Below are positions 29,833 through 37,976 of a stretch of 64,000 nucleotides of DNA, piece by piece. The translations under genes and the position numbers were made by a program. Under the pieces are notes generated by a model that searched no databases, was not told the origin of the DNA, and was given only the letters and a program-made list of their open reading frames with translations. Every line of letters begins with the position of its first letter. Positions within the stretch are counted from its first letter, which is position 1. Origin of the DNA: Flagellimonas meridianipacifica (lineage in GTDB: Bacteria; Bacteroidota; Bacteroidia; Flavobacteriales; Flavobacteriaceae); assembly GCF_003001695.1 (NCBI RefSeq), contig NZ_PVYX01000002.1:1-64000 (forward strand), given 5' to 3'.

Positions 29833-30226
29833 AGAGTTAAAAGTTTTGTTAGTAATAATGAGTTAGCGCAACTGAGAAAGGTAGGCGGGAGAAGTAGTTT
29901 GATAGCTAATTCAAATAACACTCCCTTGCACGAAAACAAAACTTAATGGAAAGTCTATTTTAAGGTAGTAAAGCCTCTCACCGCCTTACCTTTACAATTG
30001 CAATAACAAAACAATTGGAAAACAATACGGGGGAGGTACTTCTAAAACGGGAGGAACTTCAAAAATTGACGGCCCCAACGGGAAGAACCCTTTTTAACAA
30101 AGTTTAGGTTTTTAAGGACGTTGCTATGGAGTATTCTTTCAACTCCGTAAGAAGAAATTGATGGAGCGGAATAATGATTCAAAGAAATGGTTTAGAAGTA
30201 AACTAGAGACGTATTATCTACGAAAA
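29833..30226. other. Regulatory stretch between susC and the AraC-type gene
   Basis: No gene. An inverted pair of AAAGGTA(A)GGCGG-like elements lies at 29877-29892 and, reversed, at 29976-29993. A direct repeat GGGAGGTACTTC (30031) / GGGAGGAACTTC (30049) has 11 of 12 bases alike at an 18-base period, and GGGAAGAAC occurs once more at 30080. These are candidate operator half-sites for susCD. Confidence 0.5.
30031..30060. repeat. Direct repeat, candidate AraC-type binding sites
   Basis: GGGAGGTACTTC at 30031-30042 and GGGAGGAACTTC at 30049-30060, 18 bases apart. AraC-family proteins bind tandem half-sites, and such a gene is 170 bp away. Confidence 0.4.
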
Positions 30227-30676
30227 TTAGGAGGCAAATTTGACCAAATTTCTAAAGTCATTGGGACTAAGGCCTGTTTCTTTTTTGAAGGCGCTGTAAA
30301 AACAGGTCTTACTATTAAAACCTACTTCATACATGATAGCTTTAACGCTGAGGTTTGGATTGTGAATTAAAAGATTCTTAGCATCTTTTACCCTGTATTG
30401 ATTAAGAAGCGTATAAAAGTTAACGGAAATGTATTCGTTTATTACCTGGGATACTTTGTAGCGATCCATAACTATATGAGATGATAGCTCATTAAGTCCG
30501 AGTGCATTGTTTTTGTATATTTTATCATATTCAAACGCCAAACGTACTTTTTCTTTTATCTCAAGAGCTTCCGATAATTTAAGGCCGGATTTCTGATATT
30601 TTGATAACAAAGTGTTTTCATCTTGCGTCGACGAAACTTTTCTATTGTTAAAAATAGCCGAGATAAACTTTTTCAT
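30227..30676 (-). CDS. Short AraC-family transcriptional regulator
   Basis: 149 residues, of which about the last 105 form the double helix-turn-helix AraC domain (VKAIMYEVGFNSKTCFYSAFKKETGLSP). The first 40 residues are a short basic/polar extension with no sensor domain. The gene lies upstream of susC on the same strand, so it may control that operon, with a stand-alone sensor elsewhere. Confidence 0.9.
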   Translation of the reverse strand: MKKFISAIFNNRKVSSTQDENTLLSKYQKSGLKLSEALEIKEKVRLAFEYDKIYKNNALGLNELSSHIVMDRYKVSQVINEYISVNFYTLLNQYRVKDAKNLLIHNPNLSVKAIMYEVGFNSKTCFYSAFKKETGLSPNDFRNLVKFAS

Positions 30677-30804
30677 GAGTCCTAGCCCCTTAGGTTGTAA
30701 TACGATTACTAGTTACCATATTTTGACTAGGTTGTGGTTTTTTCCGATAAGTGTTTTCGTAAACTATGTTCGGGGGACTTTACCTTTATGGCATGCGAAG
30801 TAGG

Positions 30805-30827
30805 TGAAACTTTTCCCAAAAGTTTCA
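30805..30827. repeat. Perfect 23-bp inverted repeat
   Basis: TGAAACTTTT, three bases CCC, then AAAAGTTTCA. It lies between the DUF2452 gene stop and the AraC-type gene start. There is no T-run on either side, so a factor-independent terminator is unlikely. Confidence 0.6.
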
Positions 30828-30861
30828 AAGCGAAGAAATAAAACGTAATTGCGATAGAGGT

Positions 30862-31260
30862 TTATAGCTTTTCCCACATATGGTCTGAACCTAATCTAAA
30901 ACTACCTAAGTGCTCAAAGGTACATTCGTTGGGAGCTAATATGGAAAGGAATGCTTCACTATTCTTATTTCGATATAAATGATAGGTTTCTCCCACTAGA
31001 GGTTGGAAGGAAAATTTAGCGGCATATACCAAGTTGTTGTACTCATATCTCTCCATTAATTGCTCATACTGGGCTTTAACTTCATCAAATTCTGCCTTGA
31101 GCGAGTTATTCACCTTTCGGATATTGCTATTTTTCCAGGGGGAGAGATTGTTGGATTGTATTTTAGGAGAGCCTAGATGAGTGGCATAGGGTTTAAGGAA
31201 GGCATCGTATTCTTGTTCTTCTTCATTGAATACAATGTTATCTGGTTTTTTCTTTTTCAT
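30862..31260 (-). CDS. DUF2452-family protein
   Basis: 132 residues from the ATG at 31260. The N-terminal KKKPDN...YDAFLKPYATHLGSPKI stretch and the central coiled coil fit DUF2452 proteins. Its role is unknown; no signal peptide or membrane segment is present. Confidence 0.75.
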   Translation of the reverse strand: MKKKKPDNIVFNEEEQEYDAFLKPYATHLGSPKIQSNNLSPWKNSNIRKVNNSLKAEFDEVKAQYEQLMERYEYNNLVYAAKFSFQPLVGETYHLYRNKNSEAFLSILAPNECTFEHLGSFRLGSDHMWEKL

Positions 31261-31321
31261 AGACCAAAAATACAACCTCTCTGGAAATTGATGGGTTCAA
31301 AAGAAATAGGTAATAGTTAGC

Positions 31322-31696
31322 CTAATGAAGATTTACTGTGCAAAATTGGGATTTTCCAAACCAACGTACTCGGTTTCTGGCCGAAAGCTTGTAGACACCA
31401 TCCCGAATAAATCTTGGTACTAAACTAAAAACATGGGAAACAGCTCTCCATTCGGGTATTTTAGCTATTATTCTTAAAAATCCATCGGAAAGTGTATGGA
31501 CTCCTTCTTCATCCAAAAGTACCACGGTGTCCAACGTATTGGTTTCGAAACCATTGTTCTTCAGAATTTCCTGTCCATAACTGGATTGGAATGGAACAAA
31601 ATTGAAGATATCCATATCCGTGTTTCTTAGCAACCAGCCAACAACGCCGTTGCATAGATTACATTCCCCATCGAATACTATAATACTTTTTTCCAT
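31322..31696 (-). CDS. DCC-family thiol-disulfide oxidoreductase-like protein (DUF393)
   Basis: 124 residues from the ATG at 31696. The family's mark VFDGECNLCNG (DxxCxxC) is at residues 6-16, and the end RNRVRWFG fits the DCC family. Members are thought to act on thiols but their partners are largely unknown. A TTG codon two codons upstream is in frame but the ATG is more likely. Confidence 0.88.
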   Translation of the reverse strand: MEKSIIVFDGECNLCNGVVGWLLRNTDMDIFNFVPFQSSYGQEILKNNGFETNTLDTVVLLDEEGVHTLSDGFLRIIAKIPEWRAVSHVFSLVPRFIRDGVYKLSARNRVRWFGKSQFCTVNLH

Positions 31697-31799
31697 ATCC
31701 AAAACTGTTGATACCTCTTAGTTCGAAATAATACCGTCTTCATTTCAAAGAAGTGGTATGGATAATGGAAGTTTTGGAAAAGTTTATGATTTATTTTGG

Positions 31800-33077
31800 C
31801 TATCCAAGATAGTCTAAGATTCGTTCCAAGGCCATGCCCCTTGAACCCTTGATGAGCATATTTCCTTTTTCTACCGGATGGGATTCTAAATAGTTTTTTA
31901 TTTCTTCAAAAGTTTGAAACTTTAAAAATGGGGTTTGTACTCCATAAAAATGATTGCCAACCAAAAGAACGTTGGTGAATCCCAGAGTTTTTGTCAAATC
32001 CGCAATGGATTGGTGCTCCTCGGCAGAGACATCTCCCAATTCGAACATGTCTCCCAAGATTAAATAAGAATCAGGAGTTTTCATGTTATCAAAATTTCGA
32101 ATGGCCATCTCCATACTTGTAGGGTTTGCATTGTAGGCATCCAATATTATTTTGATTCTACCCTTTTCAATTATTTGGGAACGATTGTTTTCTGGGGAAT
32201 ACCCTTCCAAAGCAGATTTTATATCTTCTAAAGGGACGTTGAAGTATTTGCCCATAACGATGGCAGCACAACAATTGGTAAAATTATAAGCACCGGTAAG
32301 TTGAGTGGATATCCTCGTTTTTTCAACCTCTAATATTACAAAGGGACTGCTTTCTTTTAGCTGTATCGAATAGTACTGGGGATTTGAAGCACTATATCCT
32401 ATCTTTTTCACATAAGTTCCCAGCTTTTCCAGTTGAATGGGGTCATCAGCATTCATGAAAACATATTTATCATGAGCGATAAGAAAATCGTAAAGTTCAC
32501 TTTTTCCTTTAATCACGCCTTCAACCCCACCAAAGCCTTCAAGATGGGCCTTGCCAAAATTAGTAATGTATCCAAAGTCTGGTTGCGCAATTGAACTCAA
32601 AAAGGCAATCTCCTTTTGATGGTTGGCTCCCATTTCAACCACGGCCATTTCCGTATCGCTTTTAATGGAAAGTAGGGTAAGGGGAACACCTATATGGTTA
32701 TTGAGATTTCCTTGCGTAGCAATACTGTTGTATTTTTTTGAAAGAACACTAAAAATAAGCTCTTTGGTTGTGGTTTTACCGTTACTGCCCGTTAGGGAAA
32801 TGATTTTGGCACTACACTGATTTCTGTGATAGGTAGCCAGTTTTTGTAATGTTTCCAGAACGCTGTCTACCAAAATATATTTGTCGGATACCTTGAATTT
32901 GGCCTCATCAATAACCGCATATGCAGCTCCTTTTTCCAAAGCTTGGTTGGCAAATTCGTTTCCGTTGAAATTAGGCCCCTTTAAAGCAAAAAACAGACAG
33001 TTGGGATTAATTTTCCTAGTGTCCGTACTTACTTCAGGATGCTCTAAAAATATTTGGTACAGCTCTGTAATCTTCAT
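31800..33077 (-). CDS. murF: UDP-N-acetylmuramoyl-tripeptide--D-alanyl-D-alanine ligase
   Basis: 425 residues. Mur-ligase ATP loop GSNGKTTTKE at residues 97-106, the VEMGANH motif of the central domain and a C-terminal Rossmann-like domain (YLILGDMFELG). It adds D-Ala-D-Ala to the peptidoglycan precursor in the cytosol. A terminator separates it from gldJ upstream, which is the usual Flavobacteriaceae neighbour. Confidence 0.96.
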   Translation of the reverse strand: MKITELYQIFLEHPEVSTDTRKINPNCLFFALKGPNFNGNEFANQALEKGAAYAVIDEAKFKVSDKYILVDSVLETLQKLATYHRNQCSAKIISLTGSNGKTTTKELIFSVLSKKYNSIATQGNLNNHIGVPLTLLSIKSDTEMAVVEMGANHQKEIAFLSSIAQPDFGYITNFGKAHLEGFGGVEGVIKGKSELYDFLIAHDKYVFMNADDPIQLEKLGTYVKKIGYSASNPQYYSIQLKESSPFVILEVEKTRISTQLTGAYNFTNCCAAIVMGKYFNVPLEDIKSALEGYSPENNRSQIIEKGRIKIILDAYNANPTSMEMAIRNFDNMKTPDSYLILGDMFELGDVSAEEHQSIADLTKTLGFTNVLLVGNHFYGVQTPFLKFQTFEEIKNYLESHPVEKGNMLIKGSRGMALERILDYLG

Positions 33078-33090
33078 GGTCCGAAGATAA

Positions 33091-33122
33091 AAAAAGCCCT
33101 GATGATCTGTCAGGGCTTTTTT
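33091..33122 (-). terminator. Terminator of gldJ
   Basis: Arms AAAAAGCCCTGA and TCAGGGCTTTTT with a 7-base loop and flanking A/T tracts. Confidence 0.9.
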
Positions 33123-33141
33123 GCTATTTTTTTATCGGAAT

Positions 33142-34797
33142 TTATCTCGCCTTTTTGTGACGTACCGTTTTGTTCTTAGATTTTGACTTCGACCCCACTC
33201 TGGACATGGCACATCGGAATCCAATATCATCTGTAGCCATATATTGTGGTAAATATCTACGTTGTGCTGGGTCTAACCAGAAAGCTCTGTCTCTCCATGA
33301 ACCTCCTTTGTATACCCTTACTTCATCATTTATCAAAGAAGTTCTGTAGTTTGAAGTATCGTACTGGCGAAGTAGTTTTCCTGTAGAATCTCGCTCCACC
33401 TTATGTTTTGGAGAATCGTACATTTTACGATTGTCTGTCTCATCACTAAAGCGTTCAAAGAATCTTGAGGAACCAGGATCACCATCTCTATAACCACGGT
33501 TATCACTAGAAGAGAAATTGGTTCTTAGGTAAGTTTCTTCATCACCTACGGGGACTTCCTTGATTTCACCTGGAAGATTGACCGCTACTATTTTTCCGTT
33601 AGGAAGGGTATCGTATACAATTTCATCTCTCAAGATTTCTACTTTACCATCCTCACCAATAGCCTTTTTCAAATAAACGTTACCTCTATAGTAATTGAAG
33701 TCACTGATTTCATCATCAACTATAGGTCGGTATACGTCGGCAACCCACTCAGATACGTTACCAGCCATGTCGTAAAGACCAAAATCATTGGGTTTATAGG
33801 ATTTAACTTGAGCGGTTATATCGGCGCCATCATCGGACCATCCTGCAATTCCGCCGTAATCACCTTTTCCTTGTTTAAAGTTGGCCAATTGGTCACCTCT
33901 ACCCACACGTTGTCCGTTTCTGGTGTAATCACCTTCCCAAGGATATTTTTTTCTACCTCTATAGTTGTTGTATTCTCTTGAACCAATCAACGCCTGTGCT
34001 GCATATTCCCACTCGGTTTCGGTAGGAAGCCTGTACTCGGGTTGAATAACACCACTGCTTCGCTTGGCGAAGGTATTTATGGAATCTTTTTTCTGCTTTC
34101 CTTGAAGAGAATCTATTTGACCACCATATACAGACTCAGGATTGTTCAGATATGCTTCTGTACTGAAAGTACCTCCAATCTCGCCATTAAGCACCTGATA
34201 TTTGGCATCTTGAGCTAAGAAACCTTCACGCTCGAGCATAGCTTCATTAACTCTATCAGTTCTCCATTCCGCATATTGGGAAGCTTGTACCCAGTTAACA
34301 CCTACTACCGGGTATTCTGCATATGCAGGGTGTCTTAGGTAATTGTTTGTCATGGTCTCATTAAAGCCCAATCTATTTCTCCATACCAAGGTATCTGGTA
34401 GTGCTCCTTTATAGATATTGGCATAATTTGGATTTTCAGGAGGATATACTGCCTTTAAATAATCCAAATATTCCAAGTACATTACGTTGGTAACTTCCGT
34501 CTCATCCATATAAAAGGACTGAACATGCTGTTGGGTAGGGGTATTGTTCCAATCGTGCATTATGTCGTCCTGCACTTTACCTTTGGTAAAAGTACCTCCT
34601 TCTATAAATACGGTACCCGGCGGGGTTTCTTGTTCCTTGAAGTCAGAATTATACTGGAATCCTCCTTCTTTGGCATTAATCTTCCATCCTGTGGCTCTCG
34701 AAATGTTCTTAGACGAGGACGATGACTTTTTACAACTGGAAATACCTCCAACTATAACAGCACAAGAAAGTACAACTTTGATAAGATGTTTTTTCAT
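33142..34797 (-). CDS. gldJ: Gliding motility lipoprotein GldJ
   Basis: 551 residues. Lipobox GGISSC (lipid Cys22) and a Ser-rich linker. The body is a sulfatase-modifying-factor (SUMF1)-like fold with GTVFIEGGTF, DETEVTNVMYLEYL and GFRCAMSRVG; in GldJ this fold is structural rather than enzymatic. GldJ is needed for gliding and for T9SS assembly in Flavobacterium. It diverges from porV with a 380-bp intergenic region. Confidence 0.95.
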   Translation of the reverse strand: MKKHLIKVVLSCAVIVGGISSCKKSSSSSKNISRATGWKINAKEGGFQYNSDFKEQETPPGTVFIEGGTFTKGKVQDDIMHDWNNTPTQQHVQSFYMDETEVTNVMYLEYLDYLKAVYPPENPNYANIYKGALPDTLVWRNRLGFNETMTNNYLRHPAYAEYPVVGVNWVQASQYAEWRTDRVNEAMLEREGFLAQDAKYQVLNGEIGGTFSTEAYLNNPESVYGGQIDSLQGKQKKDSINTFAKRSSGVIQPEYRLPTETEWEYAAQALIGSREYNNYRGRKKYPWEGDYTRNGQRVGRGDQLANFKQGKGDYGGIAGWSDDGADITAQVKSYKPNDFGLYDMAGNVSEWVADVYRPIVDDEISDFNYYRGNVYLKKAIGEDGKVEILRDEIVYDTLPNGKIVAVNLPGEIKEVPVGDEETYLRTNFSSSDNRGYRDGDPGSSRFFERFSDETDNRKMYDSPKHKVERDSTGKLLRQYDTSNYRTSLINDEVRVYKGGSWRDRAFWLDPAQRRYLPQYMATDDIGFRCAMSRVGSKSKSKNKTVRHKKAR

Positions 34798-35177
34798 AAT
34801 TTGGGCTTGAGTACTTTTTTATTCAAGGGTTTGCACCCTTTCCTACTTCAATTTGATTTTAATTTTACTATCCTAGAACGAAAGAATACCCATTATATTT
34901 TATCAAATCAATAATAACGGCCAATTCTTTGGTGGATTTGTAGACAAAACGATTGGTTTGGAAAATTAGTATGGCAGGTATGTGTTTTAACGCTTACAAT
35001 GTTTACCTTTCCGAAGAACTTTCTTACATCCTTTATTCGGTTCATCGAGATTTCAGGAAAAAAAGAGGTTTCTTTTACAAGAATTTAAGGAAAAGCTCGT
35101 TTACATGTAATATGTTGAATACCATTTTAGGCTTAAGGGTGTTATAGCCCCGACATTTTTAACGCTAAAACCAAAAA
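34798..35177. other. Divergent gldJ-porV intergenic region without porU
   Basis: 380 bp with no coding frame of value. In Flavobacterium johnsoniae the sortase gene porU lies between gldJ and porV; here there is no room for its roughly 1,100 codons and no relic that I can see. A small inverted repeat AAGGGT-N4-ACCCTT (34825-34840) lies in the gldJ leader. Promoters for both genes must be here but are not clear. Confidence 0.6.
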
Positions 35178-36320
35178 ATGAAGAAGTTACTACTGGCAGT
35201 GATTGTACTGATTGCTGCACAAGTTAAAGCACAACAAGAAAGGGCGATTACTACTGCGGTACCTTTCTTGACCATTGCCTCAGATGCCCGTGCGGCCGGT
35301 ATGGGTGACATGGGGGTCGCTACCACCTTTGATATTTTCTCTCAGCAATGGAATCCAGCAAAATTTGCGTTTGCCACACAAAAAAGTGGTGTTGCAGCAA
35401 GTTTTACTCCTTATTTGGAAACTATCGTAAATGATGTTTCATTACTAAATGCTAGCTATTACAACAAGCTTAATGATAGAAATGCTTTTGCTTTTTCGGT
35501 GAGGTATTTTGGATTAGGTGAGATTGAACTGCGCCAAACTATAGATGAAGAAGCTACTCTAGTCAATCCTAATGAGTTTGCAATCGATGGGTCATATTCT
35601 TTGAAATTGAGTCCCACCTTTTCTATGGCGGTAGCTGGTAGATTTATCAGTTCCAATCTTAGATTTCAAGATGCAACTCAGGATTCGCAGGCTGCCAATG
35701 CTTTTGCAGTGGATATCGCAGGTTTTTATAGGTCGAGGGAAATTGCATACAACAGTTTTGATGGAAGGTGGAGAGCTGGTTTTAATATATCCAACCTTGG
35801 AAATAAAATTCAATATGACGCTGGAGGTCAAGAAAACTTTTTGCCTACCAATTTAAAATTTGGAGCTGGGTTTGATTTTATTTTTGACCAAGACAATGTT
35901 TTGGGAGTACATACCGAGTTCAACAAGCTTTTGGTTCCAACCCCACGTGACTTTACGGGTGATGGAATTATTGGCCCAGAGGATAATGATGAGTACCAGC
36001 AGATTGGATTTTTAAGCGGTGCTTTTGAATCTTTTGGAGATGCCCCTGACGGATTTAGTGAGGAGCTTCAAGAAATTACATGGGCGCTTGGTGCGGAATA
36101 TAGATTTCAAGAAGCGTTTATGCTACGTGGAGGATACTTTAACGAGAATGAAGAAAAAGGAGCTAGGAGATTTTTCACCCTGGGTGCTGGATTTAAATTC
36201 AAAGCGGCACAAATCGATTTGTCCTATCTTTTCTCTACTTCACAAGTACGTAACCCCTTGGAGAATACGTTACGCTTCTCGCTTTCCTTCAATTTTGGAG
36301 AAGAGTACTTGAACGACTAA
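35178..36320 (+). CDS. porV: Type IX secretion outer membrane protein PorV
   Basis: 380 residues. Signal peptide ending VKAQQ, then the PorV/LptO start PFLTIASDARAAGMGD and a barrel with repeated aromatic strands to the C-terminus. PorV carries T9SS cargo from the translocon to the PorU sortase at the surface. It lies opposite gldJ and is followed by a terminator and cdd, the usual order apart from the missing porU. Confidence 0.96.
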   Translation: MKKLLLAVIVLIAAQVKAQQERAITTAVPFLTIASDARAAGMGDMGVATTFDIFSQQWNPAKFAFATQKSGVAASFTPYLETIVNDVSLLNASYYNKLNDRNAFAFSVRYFGLGEIELRQTIDEEATLVNPNEFAIDGSYSLKLSPTFSMAVAGRFISSNLRFQDATQDSQAANAFAVDIAGFYRSREIAYNSFDGRWRAGFNISNLGNKIQYDAGGQENFLPTNLKFGAGFDFIFDQDNVLGVHTEFNKLLVPTPRDFTGDGIIGPEDNDEYQQIGFLSGAFESFGDAPDGFSEELQEITWALGAEYRFQEAFMLRGGYFNENEEKGARRFFTLGAGFKFKAAQIDLSYLFSTSQVRNPLENTLRFSLSFNFGEEYLND

Positions 36321-36344
36321 GATTTATTTATAAATAAACTTTTG

Positions 36345-36368
36345 AAAACCTGCTCATTGGCAGGTTTT
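36345..36368 (+). terminator. Terminator of porV
   Basis: Perfect arms AAAACCTGC / GCAGGTTTT with a 6-base loop. Confidence 0.85.
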
Positions 36369-36397
36369 CTTATTTTTGATATCCAGCCATTCAGTTT

Positions 36398-36889
36398 ATG
36401 AAAAAACAACATATTGGTTTTGACCTTTATATCTATGAAGGAATAGAAGAATTGCCATCATCGGAAAGAAGGCTTTTGGAAAGGGCCATTTCAGCACGAA
36501 AAAATGCCTATGCGCCTTATTCCAATTTTCAGGTTGGAGCAGCGGTACTCATGGAAAATGGTGAGGTGGTAATTGGTAATAATCAAGAAAACGCGTCGTA
36601 TCCCTCTGGGCTTTGTGCTGAGCGAGTTGCAGTATTTCAAGCTGGAGCACTGTATCCTGGAGTGGCAATCTTGGCCATTGCCATTAGTGCAGCTTCCAAA
36701 AACTATATATTGGATTTACCGGCAGGCCCTTGCGGTAACTGCAGACAGTCTATCATGGAATATGAAATCAAACAAAGATCTCCTATTTCTTTATTGCTTC
36801 AAGGGCAGGAAGGGCCAGTCTTTAAATGTACCTCTATTAAAGACATATTGCCCCTGGCATTTGGCAATTCATTTTTAGGGGATTCTTAG
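36398..36889 (+). CDS. cdd: Cytidine deaminase
   Basis: 163 residues. Zinc ligands Cys73, Cys112 and Cys115 with the catalytic Glu75 (CAERVAVF and PCGNCRQ). It turns cytidine to uridine in pyrimidine salvage. Confidence 0.95.
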   Translation: MKKQHIGFDLYIYEGIEELPSSERRLLERAISARKNAYAPYSNFQVGAAVLMENGEVVIGNNQENASYPSGLCAERVAVFQAGALYPGVAILAIAISAASKNYILDLPAGPCGNCRQSIMEYEIKQRSPISLLLQGQEGPVFKCTSIKDILPLAFGNSFLGDS

Positions 36890-36923
36890 ATAGTAAATCT
36901 TTTTTCCAAAAGATTTATATATG

Positions 36924-36931
36924 TATTTTTG
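36924..36931 (+). promoter_or_regulatory. -7 element of the pdhA promoter
   Basis: TATTTTTG fits TAnnTTTG; a T-rich stretch about 17 bases upstream may serve as -33. The predicted start gives a leader of about 35 bases before the ATG at 36974. Confidence 0.5.
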
Positions 36932-36973
36932 CTTTCCTCCACTATTGGGGAAATTCAATTAATTCAACCATTG

Positions 36974-37972
36974 ATGAAAAAGATTACCAAAGAAGTTTAT
37001 TTAAAGTGGTATGAGGACATGTTGTTCTGGAGAAAGTTCGAGGACAAACTTGCCGCCGTATATATTCAACAAAAAGTTAGAGGATTTCTTCATTTATATA
37101 ATGGGCAAGAGGCCGTTTTGGCAGGGTCGTTACATGCAATGGACCTAACTAAGGATAGAATGATAACGGCATACCGTAACCACGTGCAACCTATCGGTAT
37201 GGGAGTGGACCCTCGTAAGGTTATGGCTGAGCTTTATGGCAAGGTCACTGGAACTTCGAAAGGGATGGGAGGTTCCATGCACATTTTCTCCAAGGAACAT
37301 CGTTTTTACGGAGGGCATGGAATTGTAGGAGGTCAAATTCCATTGGGAGCTGGATTGGCTTTTGCCGATAAGTATTTTAAAAGAGATGCCGTTACCTTGT
37401 GTTATATGGGTGATGGTGCAGTTCGCCAAGGTTCCTTACATGAAGCTTTCAATTTAGCTATGTTGTGGCAGCTTCCAGTAGTCTTTATTTGCGAGAACAA
37501 TGGATACGCAATGGGTACGTCAGTAGCCAGAACATCGTATTCTACAGATATATGGAAATTGGGATTGGGTTACGAAATGCCCTGTGGACCGGTAGACGGA
37601 ATGGACCCTGCTATAGTTGCAAAAGAGGTTGACAAAGCTATAGAACGCGCAAGAACTGGAGGAGGACCTACTTTCTTGGAAATGAAGACATATCGTTATC
37701 GTGGTCATTCCATGTCTGATGCGCAACATTATAGAACCAAGGAAGAAGTTGAGGAATACAAAAAGATTGACCCCATTACTCAGGTAAAAGATGTAATTCT
37801 TGAAAAAGGATATGCCACTGAGGAAGAGATTAAAGTAATGGACAAGCGAGTAAAGGATTTGGTATCTGAATGTGAGAAATTTGCGGAGGATTCGGATTTT
37901 CCTCCAATTCAACAATTATACGATACAGTATACGAACAAGAAGACTATCCATTTTTACAACATAAATTATAG
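36974..37972 (+). CDS. pdhA: Pyruvate dehydrogenase E1 alpha subunit
   Basis: 332 residues from the ATG at 36974 (MKKITKEVYLKWYEDM); the longer frame upstream is an unlikely extension across the promoter. Thiamine diphosphate motif GDGAVRQGSLHEAFNLA with the later ENNGYAMGT, and the phosphorylation-loop region YRYRGHSMSD. It decarboxylates pyruvate. E1 beta is not here; in this family it is usually encoded elsewhere. E2 follows after 4 bases. Confidence 0.95.
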   Translation: MKKITKEVYLKWYEDMLFWRKFEDKLAAVYIQQKVRGFLHLYNGQEAVLAGSLHAMDLTKDRMITAYRNHVQPIGMGVDPRKVMAELYGKVTGTSKGMGGSMHIFSKEHRFYGGHGIVGGQIPLGAGLAFADKYFKRDAVTLCYMGDGAVRQGSLHEAFNLAMLWQLPVVFICENNGYAMGTSVARTSYSTDIWKLGLGYEMPCGPVDGMDPAIVAKEVDKAIERARTGGGPTFLEMKTYRYRGHSMSDAQHYRTKEEVEEYKKIDPITQVKDVILEKGYATEEEIKVMDKRVKDLVSECEKFAEDSDFPPIQQLYDTVYEQEDYPFLQHKL

Positions 37973-37976
37973 GTAA

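Noticed and set aside
34953-35147. A 64-codon frame in the gldJ-porV gap as a porU remnant
   Set aside because: Its translation shows no peptidase motif or sorting-domain resemblance.
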